In this document: positions 36,405 to 45,164 of the stretch, piece after piece | Position numbering within the stretch: position 1 is the first letter of the stretch | Layout: each line of letters starts with the position of its first letter | Origin: an uncultured Gemmatimonadota bacterium | GTDB taxonomy: Bacteria > Latescibacterota > UBA2968 > UBA8231 | Direction of reading: 5' to 3' | Length of the DNA stretch: 63,733 bases | Assembly (NCBI GenBank): GCA_903893785.1 | Contig: CAITNQ010000081.1 | Coordinates: 1-63,733 of the forward strand | Notes under the pieces: model-generated | Told to the model about the DNA's origin: nothing | The model's input: only the letters and a program-made list of their open reading frames with translations | Database searches by the model: none | Translations under genes and position numbers: made by a program

Positions 36405-37381
36405 AGATCGGGATCTGTGCCTGGAGCTTCACAGACTGTCACCACCGACTCGCCGGGGGATTCGATCCCTTTGCCCCCGAGGATCTGGCCCGACTGGCAG
36501 CCGATCACGGCCTGGCCAGCATCGAGTGCGCCCCCGGCCCTTTCCAGACACACTCGGCTGAGCAACGGGCGCGCCTGGAGGCGCAACTCTCGGCCCACCG
36601 CCTGGGCTTGGTACTGGACACGGGCGGACACGACTATGCGCTTGACATCACCCCGCTGACCACGGCCCTCGAAGTCGCGGCGGCTACCGGCGTCCGGGTC
36701 GTACGGACGACCATCAGCGGCGTCCTGGAGGGCGACCGTCGCCGGTACGGGCTGCATGGTTGGCGTGGCCGGCTGCAGGCGCTGGTGGAGCCGCTGCGGC
36801 GCGCCATGGACACGGCAGAACGCCTGGGCATATCCGTCGGGCTGGAGAACCACCAGGATGCCACCAGCTGGGAGCTGCTATGGCTGGGCGAGCAGGTAGG
36901 CAGCGAGTTGTTGGGCGTGACGATGGACGTGGCCAACGCCCTGGCCGTGGGCGAGACCCCCGCAGCCTTTGCCATGCGGGTGATGCCACGGCTCAAGCAC
37001 GTGCACCTGAAGGACTACACCGTTCACCCGACGCCGTCGGGGTACCGCCTGAAGCGCTGTGCCCTGGGCGAAGGCGTCGTCGACTGGCCCGCCATGCTGA
37101 AGCTCTTCGACGACTTCGCGCCCCAGGTCGAGGGTTGCATCGAGTTGGGCGCGGCGACGGCGCGCCACATTCGCGTCTTCGAGACGGACTACTGGGCAAC
37201 GTACCCACCGCGGCCCCTGGCGGAAGTGATCAACGCCATGCGGGCCCTGCACCAGGCCGCGCGTCCGCCCGCCGAGGAGTGGCGGACGCCGCACGAACAG
37301 GGCCTGGGCGATGATCTGCGGGCAGCGTACGAGATGGACCAGTTCGAGCGCTCGGTCCGGTACCTGAACACGGTGCGCTAG
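36401..37381 (+). CDS. Sugar phosphate isomerase/epimerase-like TIM-barrel protein
   Basis: 326 aa of the xylose-isomerase-like TIM-barrel family. Recognisable strands are IGICAWSF at the start, GISVGLENH with the metal-binding Glu, GVTMDVANAL, KHVHLKDY with the His-x-Lys-Asp metal motif, and GCIELG near the end. The C-terminal 70 residues (FETDYWATYPPRP onward) resemble the extension seen in keto-sugar epimerases of sugar-acid pathways. Substrate unknown. ATGA overlap with hisS couples its translation. A strong hairpin begins three bases after its stop. Confidence 0.8.
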   Translation: MKIGICAWSFTDCHHRLAGGFDPFAPEDLARLAADHGLASIECAPGPFQTHSAEQRARLEAQLSAHRLGLVLDTGGHDYALDITPLTTALEVAAATGVRVVRTTISGVLEGDRRRYGLHGWRGRLQALVEPLRRAMDTAERLGISVGLENHQDATSWELLWLGEQVGSELLGVTMDVANALAVGETPAAFAMRVMPRLKHVHLKDYTVHPTPSGYRLKRCALGEGVVDWPAMLKLFDDFAPQVEGCIELGAATARHIRVFETDYWATYPPRPLAEVINAMRALHQAARPPAEEWRTPHEQGLGDDLRAAYEMDQFERSVRYLNTVR

Positions 37382-37383
37382 GC

Positions 37384-37414
37384 GGCCTGGCTGGCGCACC
37401 CGGCCAGCCAGGCC
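37384..37414 (+). terminator. Hairpin terminator after hisS-isomerase unit
   Basis: GGCCTGGCTGGC (37384-37395) pairs perfectly with GCCAGCCAGGCC (37403-37414) around a seven-base loop. It starts three bases after the stop codon. There is no clear U tract, as often in high-GC genomes. Confidence 0.7.
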
Positions 37415-37450
37415 CTCCTGCCCGCGCCGACGAACCGCCTGAGTTCCCGC

Positions 37451-37874
37451 CGCCAGGCCGACCGCCGGCTTCCGGGCCCGGGCCGCCGAGGCCCCCGCAG
37501 GTCAGCTGCATGACGTCACCGGAGGGCACCCCGCCAGCCGGGCCCCAGTCAGCGCAGGAGGCCCAGCTGATCCTCCACCTCGAGGGCGACGGCAGCGTTC
37601 CAGAGCACATCAGAGCCGCCACCGAAGGTCAGCCGCGCGACGGCACGGGCCTTCACCCGGCCAGCCCCGAGGCCCGTCTGAGCCCCTGACGCCAGGCCGG
37701 CCGCCCGGGCCCGGGCCGCCGCAGGCCAGCTGCATGACAGCACCGGCCGGCACCCCGCCAGCCGGGCCCCAGTCAGCGCAGGCGGCCCAGCTGGTCCTCT
37801 ACCTCGAGGGCGACGACAGGGTTCTCGAGCACACCAATGCCGCCGCCAAAAGTCAGCCGCATGACGTCCCCGGC
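37451..37874. repeat. Diverged direct repeat, offset 224 bp, copying the FAH gene 3' end
   Basis: Copy 1 (about 37451-37650) and copy 2 (about 37690-37874) align with a constant offset of 224 bp across the last part (for example GTCAGCTGCATGAC at 37501 against GCCAGCTGCATGAC at 37725). Copy 2 contains the true last codons and stop of the FAH-family gene. Copy 1 lies downstream of that gene on the minus strand. Confidence 0.8.
37549..37641 (-). pseudogene. Decayed duplicate of the C-terminus of the FAH-family protein
   Basis: Read on minus it gives VARLTFGGGSDVLWNAAVAL and then EVEDQLGLLR and a stop, against MRLTFGGGIGVLENPVVAL and EVEDQLGRLR in the intact protein. About 30 codons keep the frame. 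There is no start codon context, so it is a remnant of a tandem 3'-end duplication. Confidence 0.75.
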
Positions 37875-38798
37875 CTGCACTCCGCCGGGCAGATCGGCGT
37901 CCGCAAAGACGATGGGCGTACCCCAGTACAGCACCCGGAACTCCTGGCGTCCCATGGGCAGACGCGAGAACAGCGAACGCTCCATGTGGTACAGGCGCTC
38001 GGGCATGTTCAACCGTTCCTGTCCGGTCTCGCCCTCCTTGGCGCCAACCCGCGCGCCACGGCGGTACACCTCGCAGGAAACCGTGACCACCCGATCGTCG
38101 AACTCATCCGCCGTCACCAACACCGGGCCCAGGCTGGCACAACCCCCAGCCCAGTTCTTGGCCTGCGGCAGGTTCAGCGGGTTGGCTGCCTCGATGCCGT
38201 TGTCAGTCACGTCGTTGCCGCCGGTGTAGCCAAGCCGCTCGATCCGGCCCTGGCAGTCAACGCCGTAAACGGACACCAACTCCGTCTCCGGGACCAGCCG
38301 CTGCGTATCAGCCGGCCGGGTGATCGCCTGACCGGAGGCGACCACCGCGTCGGCGTCGTTCTTGCTGAAGAGCTCGGGCCGACCGCCGGCGGCACACTCG
38401 CGGTATTTTTGCTCGTACACGTTGACCGAGCTGCCTGTCGCCTGCTTCGCCTCGATCTCGCGCAACCGGGCGCTATCGCCATGGGTAACGCCGGCGAGCC
38501 AGACGCGCAGGGCATGGGCTTCGCCTGGCGGTCCGCTGACGGGCTTGAGGAGCCGCGGCGCGGCGCTGTCGGCAGCACCGGCCAGTCTTGCCAGGGGAAG
38601 CCGGGGCCCGGCGGCAGCGCGCTCGGCCAGCGCGGCGACGGCCGCGGGCAGTCCCACCTGCGACCCGCCGGCTCCGTAGTAGATCTCGTGCAGGGTCCGC
38701 GGCGCGCCGGCCGGCGCACTCAGGTCGATGACATCGGCGCCGTCCAGCAGCCCGACACGGGGCCCGGCCTCCGGTAGCAGGAACTGCAGCAGTCTCAT
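37773..38798 (-). CDS. Fumarylacetoacetate hydrolase (FAH)-family protein
   Basis: 341 aa. It matches the FAH superfamily in RPELFSKNDADAVV, the YTGGNDVTDNGIEAANPLNL block, and the C-terminal PGGVQAGDVMRLTFGGGIG. Within the family it most resembles AraD1-type proteins that dehydrate 2-keto-3-deoxy sugar acids, rather than fumarylacetoacetate hydrolases of tyrosine breakdown. This would fit the sugar isomerase-like neighbour but the assignment is inference. Start ATG 38798 has GGGAG six bases upstream. It is downstream of mqnD on the same strand by 66 bp. Confidence 0.82.
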   Translation of the reverse strand: MRLLQFLLPEAGPRVGLLDGADVIDLSAPAGAPRTLHEIYYGAGGSQVGLPAAVAALAERAAAGPRLPLARLAGAADSAAPRLLKPVSGPPGEAHALRVWLAGVTHGDSARLREIEAKQATGSSVNVYEQKYRECAAGGRPELFSKNDADAVVASGQAITRPADTQRLVPETELVSVYGVDCQGRIERLGYTGGNDVTDNGIEAANPLNLPQAKNWAGGCASLGPVLVTADEFDDRVVTVSCEVYRRGARVGAKEGETGQERLNMPERLYHMERSLFSRLPMGRQEFRVLYWGTPIVFADADLPGGVQAGDVMRLTFGGGIGVLENPVVALEVEDQLGRLR

Positions 38799-38864
38799 CG
38801 GTCAACTCCCGTAGGGTTGGCGAGCGGCAACGCAGCGACAGCAGCACCGCCCGGCTGGCGGTGA

Positions 38865-39704
38865 TCAGGTCCGGTGAGCAAAGAGGGGCGCTGTGGGGGC
38901 AGGCACAAGCCCCAGGTCCGCGGCACGCGCCAGCAGTTCGGTGATGGCCGCCACCCCGGCGGCGCCGTAATCCAAGGTGAAGCCGTTAACATACAAGCCG
39001 ATGTGGCCGTTAACTACCACATCATCCAGTTCGGCCGCGTGGCGACGGACATAGCCACGAACCCGTTCAGGTGCGGCATTGGCGTACTCCACGCTGCGCC
39101 GCAAGCCATCGTCCAGTGCGCTCTGCACCTGATGGCCCAGGTCGCGCCGGGCGACGATGCCCCCCAAGGGGATGGGATGGCCGGTGTCTGCCTCCCACCA
39201 GGCTCCCAGGTCGACGACTTGAACCAACCCGTAGTGGGGAAAGGTGAACCGGCTCTCGTGGATGATCACCCCGGCATCCACCTCGCCACGCGCCACCGCC
39301 GGCATGATGTCACGGAAGGGCATAGTCACGGGCTGGCGCGCCCCAGGACCCAGGTACAGGCGCAGCAACAGCGCGGCCGTGGTCAACGCGCCCGGAATCG
39401 CCATGCGTGCCGACGCCAGGGCTTCGCGTTCCAGGGGGCGACCGGCTACCACCAACGGACCGCAGCCGCGGCCAAGGGCCCCGCCGGCACGCAGCAGGCT
39501 ATAGCGCGGCAGCAGATGGCCTAGGGCGTGGAAAGACACTTTGGCGACCGCCAGGTCACCGGCCAGGGCCCGATGGTTCAGGGTTTCGATGTCGGCCAAC
39601 TCGGCGCTGACCGCCGGGGCGTCAGCGACCCAACCGTGAACCAGGGCGCAGAAGACGTAGGTGTCGTTGGGGCAGGGCGAGAAACCCAGGGTCAAAGGTT
39701 CCAC
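38865..39704 (-). CDS. mqnD: 1,4-dihydroxy-6-naphthoate synthase
   Basis: 279 aa. A periplasmic-binding-protein-like fold with LGFSPCPNDTYVFCALVHG at the N-terminus, LAVAKVSFHALGHL, GCGPLVVAG, the VDAGVIIHESRFT motif and HPIPLGGIVARRDLG. MqnD converts cyclic dehypoxanthinyl futalosine to 1,4-dihydroxy-6-naphthoate in the futalosine route to menaquinone. Start is GTG 39704 with GGAG upstream, overlapping mqnB by 13 bp. mqnA, mqnC and mqnE are not in the window. Confidence 0.93.
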   Translation of the reverse strand: MEPLTLGFSPCPNDTYVFCALVHGWVADAPAVSAELADIETLNHRALAGDLAVAKVSFHALGHLLPRYSLLRAGGALGRGCGPLVVAGRPLEREALASARMAIPGALTTAALLLRLYLGPGARQPVTMPFRDIMPAVARGEVDAGVIIHESRFTFPHYGLVQVVDLGAWWEADTGHPIPLGGIVARRDLGHQVQSALDDGLRRSVEYANAAPERVRGYVRRHAAELDDVVVNGHIGLYVNGFTLDYGAAGVAAITELLARAADLGLVPAPTAPLFAHRT

Positions 39705-40468
39705 GGTCGCTCCGCATGGTTCGGGTCAGAACGGCGCAGCAGGGCCAGCGCGGCCCGCTGGGCCCGGTCCGCTGCACCGGGCAGGTCCCACGACTCGCGT
39801 CGTCGGTCCTCGACCACATTGCTGATACCGCGGATCTCCACCAGAGGCACGCCGTACAGGCGGCAGATATGGGCGGCGGCTGCACCCTCCATGTTCTCGC
39901 AGATGGGCTGCCAGCGCGCGTACCGTTCGGCGGCCAGGACGGCGGTGCCGGTGCATTCCTGCACGGTCAGGAAGGGCCCCACCGCCATCCGCGCGCCGCC
40001 GGGAGCAGCCCGGGAGTGCAATCGGGAGACCGCCCACGCGACCCAACTAGCGTCGGCCTCGAACCGGTTGTACAGGGCCACGCCGTCGCACTCGACCAAC
40101 GGTATGCCCAGGGCCTCGGCCGGCTGCCACCCGGCCGCGGTGCGTACCCCGACATCGCCGTAATACTCGGTGTCGGCTACCGCCAGGTCACCGACAGCGA
40201 GGTCTGCCGCAGGGAAGGCGCCGCCCACGCCGATCTGCAGCACCCAAGCCGGGCGCACCCCCTGCAGCGCGCACGTCAGCGCCTGGGCCGTGTTGACGGC
40301 ACCCAGACCACCGGTCACCAGCACCACCGGATGCGCGCCCACGCCTCCCCGCGTCCAGGTGCGGCCCGCGACCTGCTCGGTCACGGCACCGGCCATGGCT
40401 GCGGCGATTGCGGACCGCTCGCCGGCCGTAGCGGCAAGCACCACTACCGAGCCCTCGCCCACCTTCAT
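39692..40468 (-). CDS. mqnB: Futalosine hydrolase
   Basis: 258 aa of the nucleoside phosphorylase/hydrolase fold. Visible are VLAATAGERSAI, LQIGVGGAFP, the adenine-nucleoside-type ENMEGAAAAHIC and the RGISNVVEDR segment near the C-terminus. MqnB removes hypoxanthine from futalosine, the step before mqnC and mqnD. The overlap with mqnD shows joint expression and strengthens both calls. Start ATG 40468 lacks a strong ribosome binding site. The upstream gene on the same strand is the HD-GYP protein, which ends 84 bp before it. Confidence 0.92.
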   Translation of the reverse strand: MKVGEGSVVVLAATAGERSAIAAAMAGAVTEQVAGRTWTRGGVGAHPVVLVTGGLGAVNTAQALTCALQGVRPAWVLQIGVGGAFPAADLAVGDLAVADTEYYGDVGVRTAAGWQPAEALGIPLVECDGVALYNRFEADASWVAWAVSRLHSRAAPGGARMAVGPFLTVQECTGTAVLAAERYARWQPICENMEGAAAAHICRLYGVPLVEIRGISNVVEDRRRESWDLPGAADRAQRAALALLRRSDPNHAERPWNL

Positions 40469-40552
40469 GGCGATGCCAGCCCGGCCGACCGCAGCCCGCC
40501 GCCGGGCCAGACCGCGCGTGGGTACGGCGCCCCGCCGTCGCCGGACATGGGC

Positions 40553-41878
40553 TCAGCCCTCCCGGCGCCGGCGTTCACCGTGCTCGCCTCGTTCGGCAAT
40601 CTGCTGCAGCGATGATTCGACATCGATGCCCAGCTTCTCGGGGTCCAACGGACGCCCGATCTCGCGCCCTTCGCCTTCGGACCGAATGGCCAGGTCGACC
40701 AGCTTGGGGACGGCGCGTGGCTTCTGGCTGGGCAGGGTCAGCACGCCCACGGTCGGGTGGTGCGGATCCTGGGGGTTGGGCTGGAACACCAGCGCCAATT
40801 CGCGCGTGTTCAGTTCCAACAGCGTGCCCACGGGGTACAGGCCGAGGGCTTTGATGAAAAGGTCGACCACACGCTCGTCGAACTCGGTGCCACGATTGCG
40901 CTGAATACGCATCAACGCCTGGTACATGGGCATGGCTGGCTTGTACACCCTCTTGGCCGTCAGCGCATCATAGACGTCGGCCACGGCCGTCATGCGCGCG
41001 AAGCGGTCGATCTGCTCGCCGCGCAGCTGCTGCGGGTAGCCGCTGCCGTCCAGCATCTCGTGGTGTTGCGTGGCAATGGCGATGGCATCATCGGAGAACC
41101 GGCCGGTCTCGCGCATGATGTCGCCGCTGTGCTTGGCGTGGAGGCGCATCTCGGCCAGTTCGTGGGGCTCGAAGCGGCCGGGCTTGTTCAGCACCTCCAA
41201 CGGCACGCGCGTCTTGCCCACGTCGTGGAGCAGCGCCGCCGCCGCCACCATGGGTATCTGCCCGGGGTCCACACCGTCGTGCAGGGCGACGGCAGTTACC
41301 AGGGTGCTCACATTCATGCAGTGCACGGCGGTGTACGGGTCGTGGCGCTTGAGCCGCGTCAGGCTGACCATGGCGTCCACGTTGCGCAGCAGGCTCTCGG
41401 CCATCACCCCACCGGCCACCAGAATGCGGTCGACATCCAACGCCCGGCCATCCACCACCTCAGCCAAGGAGGTCTGCAGAGTCGCCGACGTTTCGTCGCG
41501 GATGGTCTGCGCCCGCTCCAGTTCCTCGTCGAAGTGCACCAACCGTCCGGGCGGCGGCGGTCGGCGGCTGGGGTCGGTCAGGGGCCGGAGATCGGGAGGC
41601 AGATCCAGGCCCTTGTCCGTGTCGATGGTAACCATCGTCAGCCCGGTCTCGCGCAGGTTGTCGATCTGGTGGGCACTGGTCAACAGCAGTCCCCCGTCCT
41701 GGGCGACCTTCTCGTGCATGCGCCCGGTCAACCGGGCGCGGCGACCGCGCGGGCCCAACGACACCGCCCGCGTGGCCGCCAGGTAATACACGGGCTGGCC
41801 ATCGCGCGTCTCGGTCACGGCTTCGGCGTCGACGAACATGCCGACCTGCAGCTGGGCGATGCCGATCAACTTCCTCAT
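40553..41878 (-). CDS. HD-GYP domain protein (c-di-GMP phosphodiesterase-like) with DUF3391-like N-terminus
   Basis: 441 aa. The N-terminus (LIGIAQLQVGMFVDAEAV) resembles DUF3391 found before HD-GYP domains. The catalytic part has HCMNVSTLV, LLHDVGKTRVP, LHAKHSGDIM, and HHEMLDGSGYP, the GYP signature, followed by ADVYDALTAKRVYKP. HD-GYP enzymes linearise cyclic di-GMP. The C-terminal 100 residues are low in recognisable motifs. The gene is cytosolic by sequence (no membrane helix) and lies on the minus strand ahead of mqnB-mqnD, to which it has no obvious link. Confidence 0.9.
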   Translation of the reverse strand: MRKLIGIAQLQVGMFVDAEAVTETRDGQPVYYLAATRAVSLGPRGRRARLTGRMHEKVAQDGGLLLTSAHQIDNLRETGLTMVTIDTDKGLDLPPDLRPLTDPSRRPPPPGRLVHFDEELERAQTIRDETSATLQTSLAEVVDGRALDVDRILVAGGVMAESLLRNVDAMVSLTRLKRHDPYTAVHCMNVSTLVTAVALHDGVDPGQIPMVAAAALLHDVGKTRVPLEVLNKPGRFEPHELAEMRLHAKHSGDIMRETGRFSDDAIAIATQHHEMLDGSGYPQQLRGEQIDRFARMTAVADVYDALTAKRVYKPAMPMYQALMRIQRNRGTEFDERVVDLFIKALGLYPVGTLLELNTRELALVFQPNPQDPHHPTVGVLTLPSQKPRAVPKLVDLAIRSEGEGREIGRPLDPEKLGIDVESSLQQIAERGEHGERRRREG

Positions 41879-41923
41879 CTTCGTTCACCCCGAGGTGATC
41901 GCCGGATCGGGTCCACGTGCACT

Positions 41924-42907
41924 TCAGCCCTGCCAGGGGCGGGAGTACCGTTCGGTACCTTCACGCGCCACCGTCTGGTCGTAGACCTGCTGCAGTACTG
42001 CCAGGGCGGCCACCGCCACCGCCGCATCGCAGGTCACCGCCCGGCCGTCTCGCACGGCCGCCACGAACTCGCGGTCCTGGGCCAATACCCCGGCCGCCAA
42101 GCCGCCCTGACCTTCGGCGGTGAACACCACCTCTCCGTCCAGGCGCGCCTGACCGCCCTCCAACTCAAGCAAGCCACCGTCACAGATGAAACGATCGCCA
42201 CTGGCGGCACGGCGAGCATTGTACGAAAGGCTCACGGTGGCGATGGCGTCGCCGGCGTAGCGGATCAGTAGACTGACGTCCAGCGAGGTTCCCGTCCGCG
42301 GGTCAACGGGCGACAGCTCGCCCAGCACGCGGCACACGGGGCGGCCGACACACCACATCGAGAAATCGACCAGATGGCACCCGTGGTGGAACAGGACATC
42401 GTCCACCCAGCTGCGCTGGTACCCGGTCCAACCGACATTCTCGTGCCTGAGCCAGAAAGAGAAGGTATGGTGCTGATGAACCCGCCCGAGCCGGCCTGAT
42501 GCCAGCAGCTCGTGCACGAACACCTGGACTGGCTGGAAACGGCGCGTATGGGCCACCATCACGGGTACGCCGCGTTGGCGCGCCGCCTCGGCCACCTGTT
42601 GGGCCAGGCCGGCCGACAGCGCCAGGGGGATCTCGACCAGCGCCGGCTTACCGGCCTCGATGCAGGCCAGAGCCATGGCGGCGTGACACTCACTGGGTGA
42701 AGCCACGATCACGCCGTCCAGGGCCGGATCGGCGAGCACCGCGGCCAGATCCGTGCCCCAACGTGCCGCCTGCCACTGGCGGGCAAATGCCTCGGCCGGG
42801 GCGGCCCGACGACCGACCACAGCGTGCAGGCGGGTCCCGGGAATGGCTTGGAGTGCCTCGGCGTGGAAGGCGGCGATGCCGCCGTAGCCGACGATGGCCA
42901 GATTCAT
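41924..42907 (-). CDS. Gfo/Idh/MocA-family oxidoreductase-like protein, EKP motif altered
   Basis: 327 aa from ATG 42907. The Rossmann start is NLAIVGYGGIAAFHAEAL. The usual EKP motif with catalytic Lys is replaced by VEIPLALS (Lys to Ile), while the downstream HHGCHLVDFSMW block keeps acidic and His residues. The family oxidises sugars or their derivatives with NAD(P). Loss of the Lys makes normal dehydrogenase activity doubtful. It lies 45 bp from the HD-GYP gene on the same strand. Longer N-terminal readings are low complexity and rejected. Confidence 0.8.
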   Translation of the reverse strand: MNLAIVGYGGIAAFHAEALQAIPGTRLHAVVGRRAAPAEAFARQWQAARWGTDLAAVLADPALDGVIVASPSECHAAMALACIEAGKPALVEIPLALSAGLAQQVAEAARQRGVPVMVAHTRRFQPVQVFVHELLASGRLGRVHQHHTFSFWLRHENVGWTGYQRSWVDDVLFHHGCHLVDFSMWCVGRPVCRVLGELSPVDPRTGTSLDVSLLIRYAGDAIATVSLSYNARRAASGDRFICDGGLLELEGGQARLDGEVVFTAEGQGGLAAGVLAQDREFVAAVRDGRAVTCDAAVAVAALAVLQQVYDQTVAREGTERYSRPWQG

Positions 42908-42986
42908 CCGTCCCTGCCCCGTCTCGAAGCCGGGCCCGCGGCAGCGTCGGCAGCAGACAGGCCGGCCAGCGCCCGCGCCTCCGGCA

Positions 42987-44321
42987 TCACACGCAGTCGT
43001 CCACCAGCGTGCCGACACTCTCGGCCAGGTTCTGGCCCACGTTCCGTCGCACCGCCTCCAGGCGATCGGCCGACAGGCCGCAGGCGTCCAGGACCGCTGG
43101 TTCGTAGTGACCGGTGGCCGCCTCGCTGTAGCCCAAACCCAGGTCTTTGCTCAGGTTGTCGGCCAGGTGGACCAGACACAGCAGGGGGCCGGGCGAGTCG
43201 CCCACTGTGTGGTGCATGGCGATGGTGTTGGCCAGGGTCTCACCCAGGTCGGCGTTGAGCGCCAGCAGGCAGCCGATGCGCTCGTGGTCCACCACGTCGC
43301 CCAGGTAGGCCTCTGCCTCGCGGAACTGATGGTCGCACAGCGGGGCATAGTCCATGACGCGGGCGAACCAGTCCCAGAAGAAGAACCCCAGCACGAGCTT
43401 GCCGACGTCGTGGAGCAGCGCCGCGATCCAATACTCGGTGAATGATACGCTGCCAGCGAACGAGACCAGGCGCCGTTCGCACAGACGGTCGGCCACCGTG
43501 GCAGTGGCCACCGAATGGGTCCAGAAGCGCCGCAGGTCGAAACCGCTCCCCGCCGGGCGTACCAGGCCATTGATGACCTTGATCTGCTGGGCGATGGCAG
43601 CCACCTTGCGCATGCCGAGGCGCGTGATGATCTCGGTCAGGTTCATGCCGCTGGTGCGCACCGTGGGAGCGAATACCGGCGAGCGAACCACCTGCATCAA
43701 CTTCATGACGATGGCCGGGTCACGACAGAGCAGGTCTTCTACCTGAGCGGCGCTGGTGTTCGGATCATTGATCAGCCGCATCAGACGCAGCACCACTTCG
43801 GGCAGGGTAGGCAACGTGTTGATGCTGCGCAGCCGCCGCTCGGCCCGTTGCCGCACCTCGGCATAGGGCACCTTGCCCAGATCCTGCAGCAGACCGCCGA
43901 AACCCAGCTGCGACAGTGCTGCGGCGACCACCTGGGGCAGGGATGACTCGGCGGCGGTGAAGGCTGTCTCCCATGGACACAGGTGGACTTGGGCCACCCC
44001 CTGGCAGGCTTGGCGCTGGGCAGGCACAGCGCGGGCGGGAACCGCGATGAACAGGGGCACGGTCCCTGACCGGGTCAGCGCCCGAACCATGGGCTCGTCG
44101 AGAATGGGCTGGTCTTGGATCACGAAGACGCACCGGACCTGGCGCTGCAGGGTAACCGCCGCAGCCGCCTTGCCCAGATGCGGCGAGACCTGGACCGACA
44201 GGCCGAACTGGTAGTTCAGCAGCAGGGAGGCGAACTTGGCCAACGCCTGCTGCGGTCCTCCGGCTTGCTGGCACACCAGGGCCACATCGGCGTCGCCGGC
44301 GGCACCCATCTCAGCAGTCAA
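42987..44321 (-). CDS. HDOD-domain signalling protein
   Basis: 444 aa from TTG 44321 (GAGGG five bases upstream; ATG 44309 is the alternative). The first 150 residues look like a receiver-type fold of unclear phosphorylation status (FVIQDQPIL, VPLFIAVP). An HDOD domain follows with INTLPTLPEVVLRLMRLIND, LLCRDPAIVMKLMQVV, ALLHDVGKLVLGF and AMHHTVGD. HDOD proteins act in signal transduction, often with cyclic di-GMP or two-component systems. The HD residues are partly present here. It is preceded on the minus strand by the ThuA-type unit terminator. Confidence 0.82.
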   Translation of the reverse strand: MTAEMGAAGDADVALVCQQAGGPQQALAKFASLLLNYQFGLSVQVSPHLGKAAAAVTLQRQVRCVFVIQDQPILDEPMVRALTRSGTVPLFIAVPARAVPAQRQACQGVAQVHLCPWETAFTAAESSLPQVVAAALSQLGFGGLLQDLGKVPYAEVRQRAERRLRSINTLPTLPEVVLRLMRLINDPNTSAAQVEDLLCRDPAIVMKLMQVVRSPVFAPTVRTSGMNLTEIITRLGMRKVAAIAQQIKVINGLVRPAGSGFDLRRFWTHSVATATVADRLCERRLVSFAGSVSFTEYWIAALLHDVGKLVLGFFFWDWFARVMDYAPLCDHQFREAEAYLGDVVDHERIGCLLALNADLGETLANTIAMHHTVGDSPGPLLCLVHLADNLSKDLGLGYSEAATGHYEPAVLDACGLSADRLEAVRRNVGQNLAESVGTLVDDCV

Positions 44322-44368
44322 GCCCACCCTCCCCGTCAACGGGTATGGTCCTCAGCCCCAAATCGATA

Positions 44369-44399
44369 GGGCGAGCCGGCCTGGCCGCCCGGCTCGCCC
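44369..44399 (-). terminator. Hairpin terminator after ThuA-like gene
   Basis: GGGCGAGCCGG (44369-44379) and CCGGCTCGCCC (44389-44399) pair perfectly over 11 bp with a nine-base loop. On the minus strand it is followed by TATCGATTT. It lies 25 bp after the stop of the ThuA-like gene and before the HDOD gene. Confidence 0.7.
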
Positions 44400-44423
44400 C
44401 GTCGAGTCCAGCAGTGAGCTGCG

Positions 44424-45074
44424 TCAACGAGCGGCCCAGAGCATGCCACGACGCTGGATTTCGCGCGCTTCCGGCACGTCGAAGTCGCGCGCCACGTGGC
44501 CCAGTGAGGAATAGAACACCCGGCCAGCCCCCCAGGCGCGCTTCCACACCACTGGCATGACCGTGCCGTTCACCCACGGCGAGCTCTGGCGGCCCGTGAA
44601 CGTGGTGGTAGCCAGAACCCGGTTGCCGGGATCGGTGTGCATGTAGTACTGCTCCGACCTCATGGCGAAGTTCGCCAGGCCGGCCGTCACCGGGTCGCTG
44701 GGGTCGACGATTTCGACCGTGTAGTCGATGATCCCGTCCGGATGGGCCACCCACTGCCCCCCGACCATGAACTGATACTCGGTGTTACCGCGGAACGAGT
44801 CACCCATGCCGCCGTGCCAACCCGCGATGCCTACACCCGCCGCCACCGCGTCCAGCAGACCCCGCTCCTGTTCGCGCTCAATGGCCCCCATGGTCCAGAT
44901 CGGCACCACCAGGCTCAACTCCCCCATCAGGGCCGCGTCTTGGTACGCCGCCAGTGAGGTGTGGACGATCACCTCGAAGCCTTCTGCCTGCAGGATCGGT
45001 CCCCACAACTCGGCACACTGCCGGGGCTCGTGCCCGTCCCAACCTCCCCACACAATCAGCGCCTTACGTGCCAT
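44424..45074 (-). CDS. ThuA-like protein
   Basis: 216 aa. The class I glutamine-amidotransferase-like fold of the ThuA family is shown by [19 protein letters not shown] at the N-terminus, [15 protein letters not shown] and the [15 protein letters not shown] block near the end. ThuA proteins occur in trehalose and other disaccharide catabolism, though the reaction is poorly defined. Start ATG 45074 has GAGAGG upstream. It follows the isomerase-like gene on the same strand by 90 bp and ends at a hairpin, so the two genes probably form one operon. Confidence 0.85.
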   Translation of the reverse strand: MARKALIVWGGWDGHEPRQCAELWGPILQAEGFEVIVHTSLAAYQDAALMGELSLVVPIWTMGAIEREQERGLLDAVAAGVGIAGWHGGMGDSFRGNTEYQFMVGGQWVAHPDGIIDYTVEIVDPSDPVTAGLANFAMRSEQYYMHTDPGNRVLATTTFTGRQSSPWVNGTVMPVVWKRAWGAGRVFYSSLGHVARDFDVPEAREIQRRGMLWAAR

Positions 45075-45164
45075 TATCCACCTCTCGTTGCGTCTGTCGA
45101 TGGCCAAGCCTTCGCCGCTTCGCCCGGCGCCAGCGCCGGAGGAAGCCCGACCCGGTGTCCCCGC

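Larger units (their letters stand above)
37382..37772. other. 391-bp intergenic region between isomerase and FAH-family gene (convergent)
   Basis: It contains the hairpin at 37384-37414 and a decayed copy of the 3' end and downstream spacer of the FAH-family gene. I see no intact gene in it. Confidence 0.7.
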
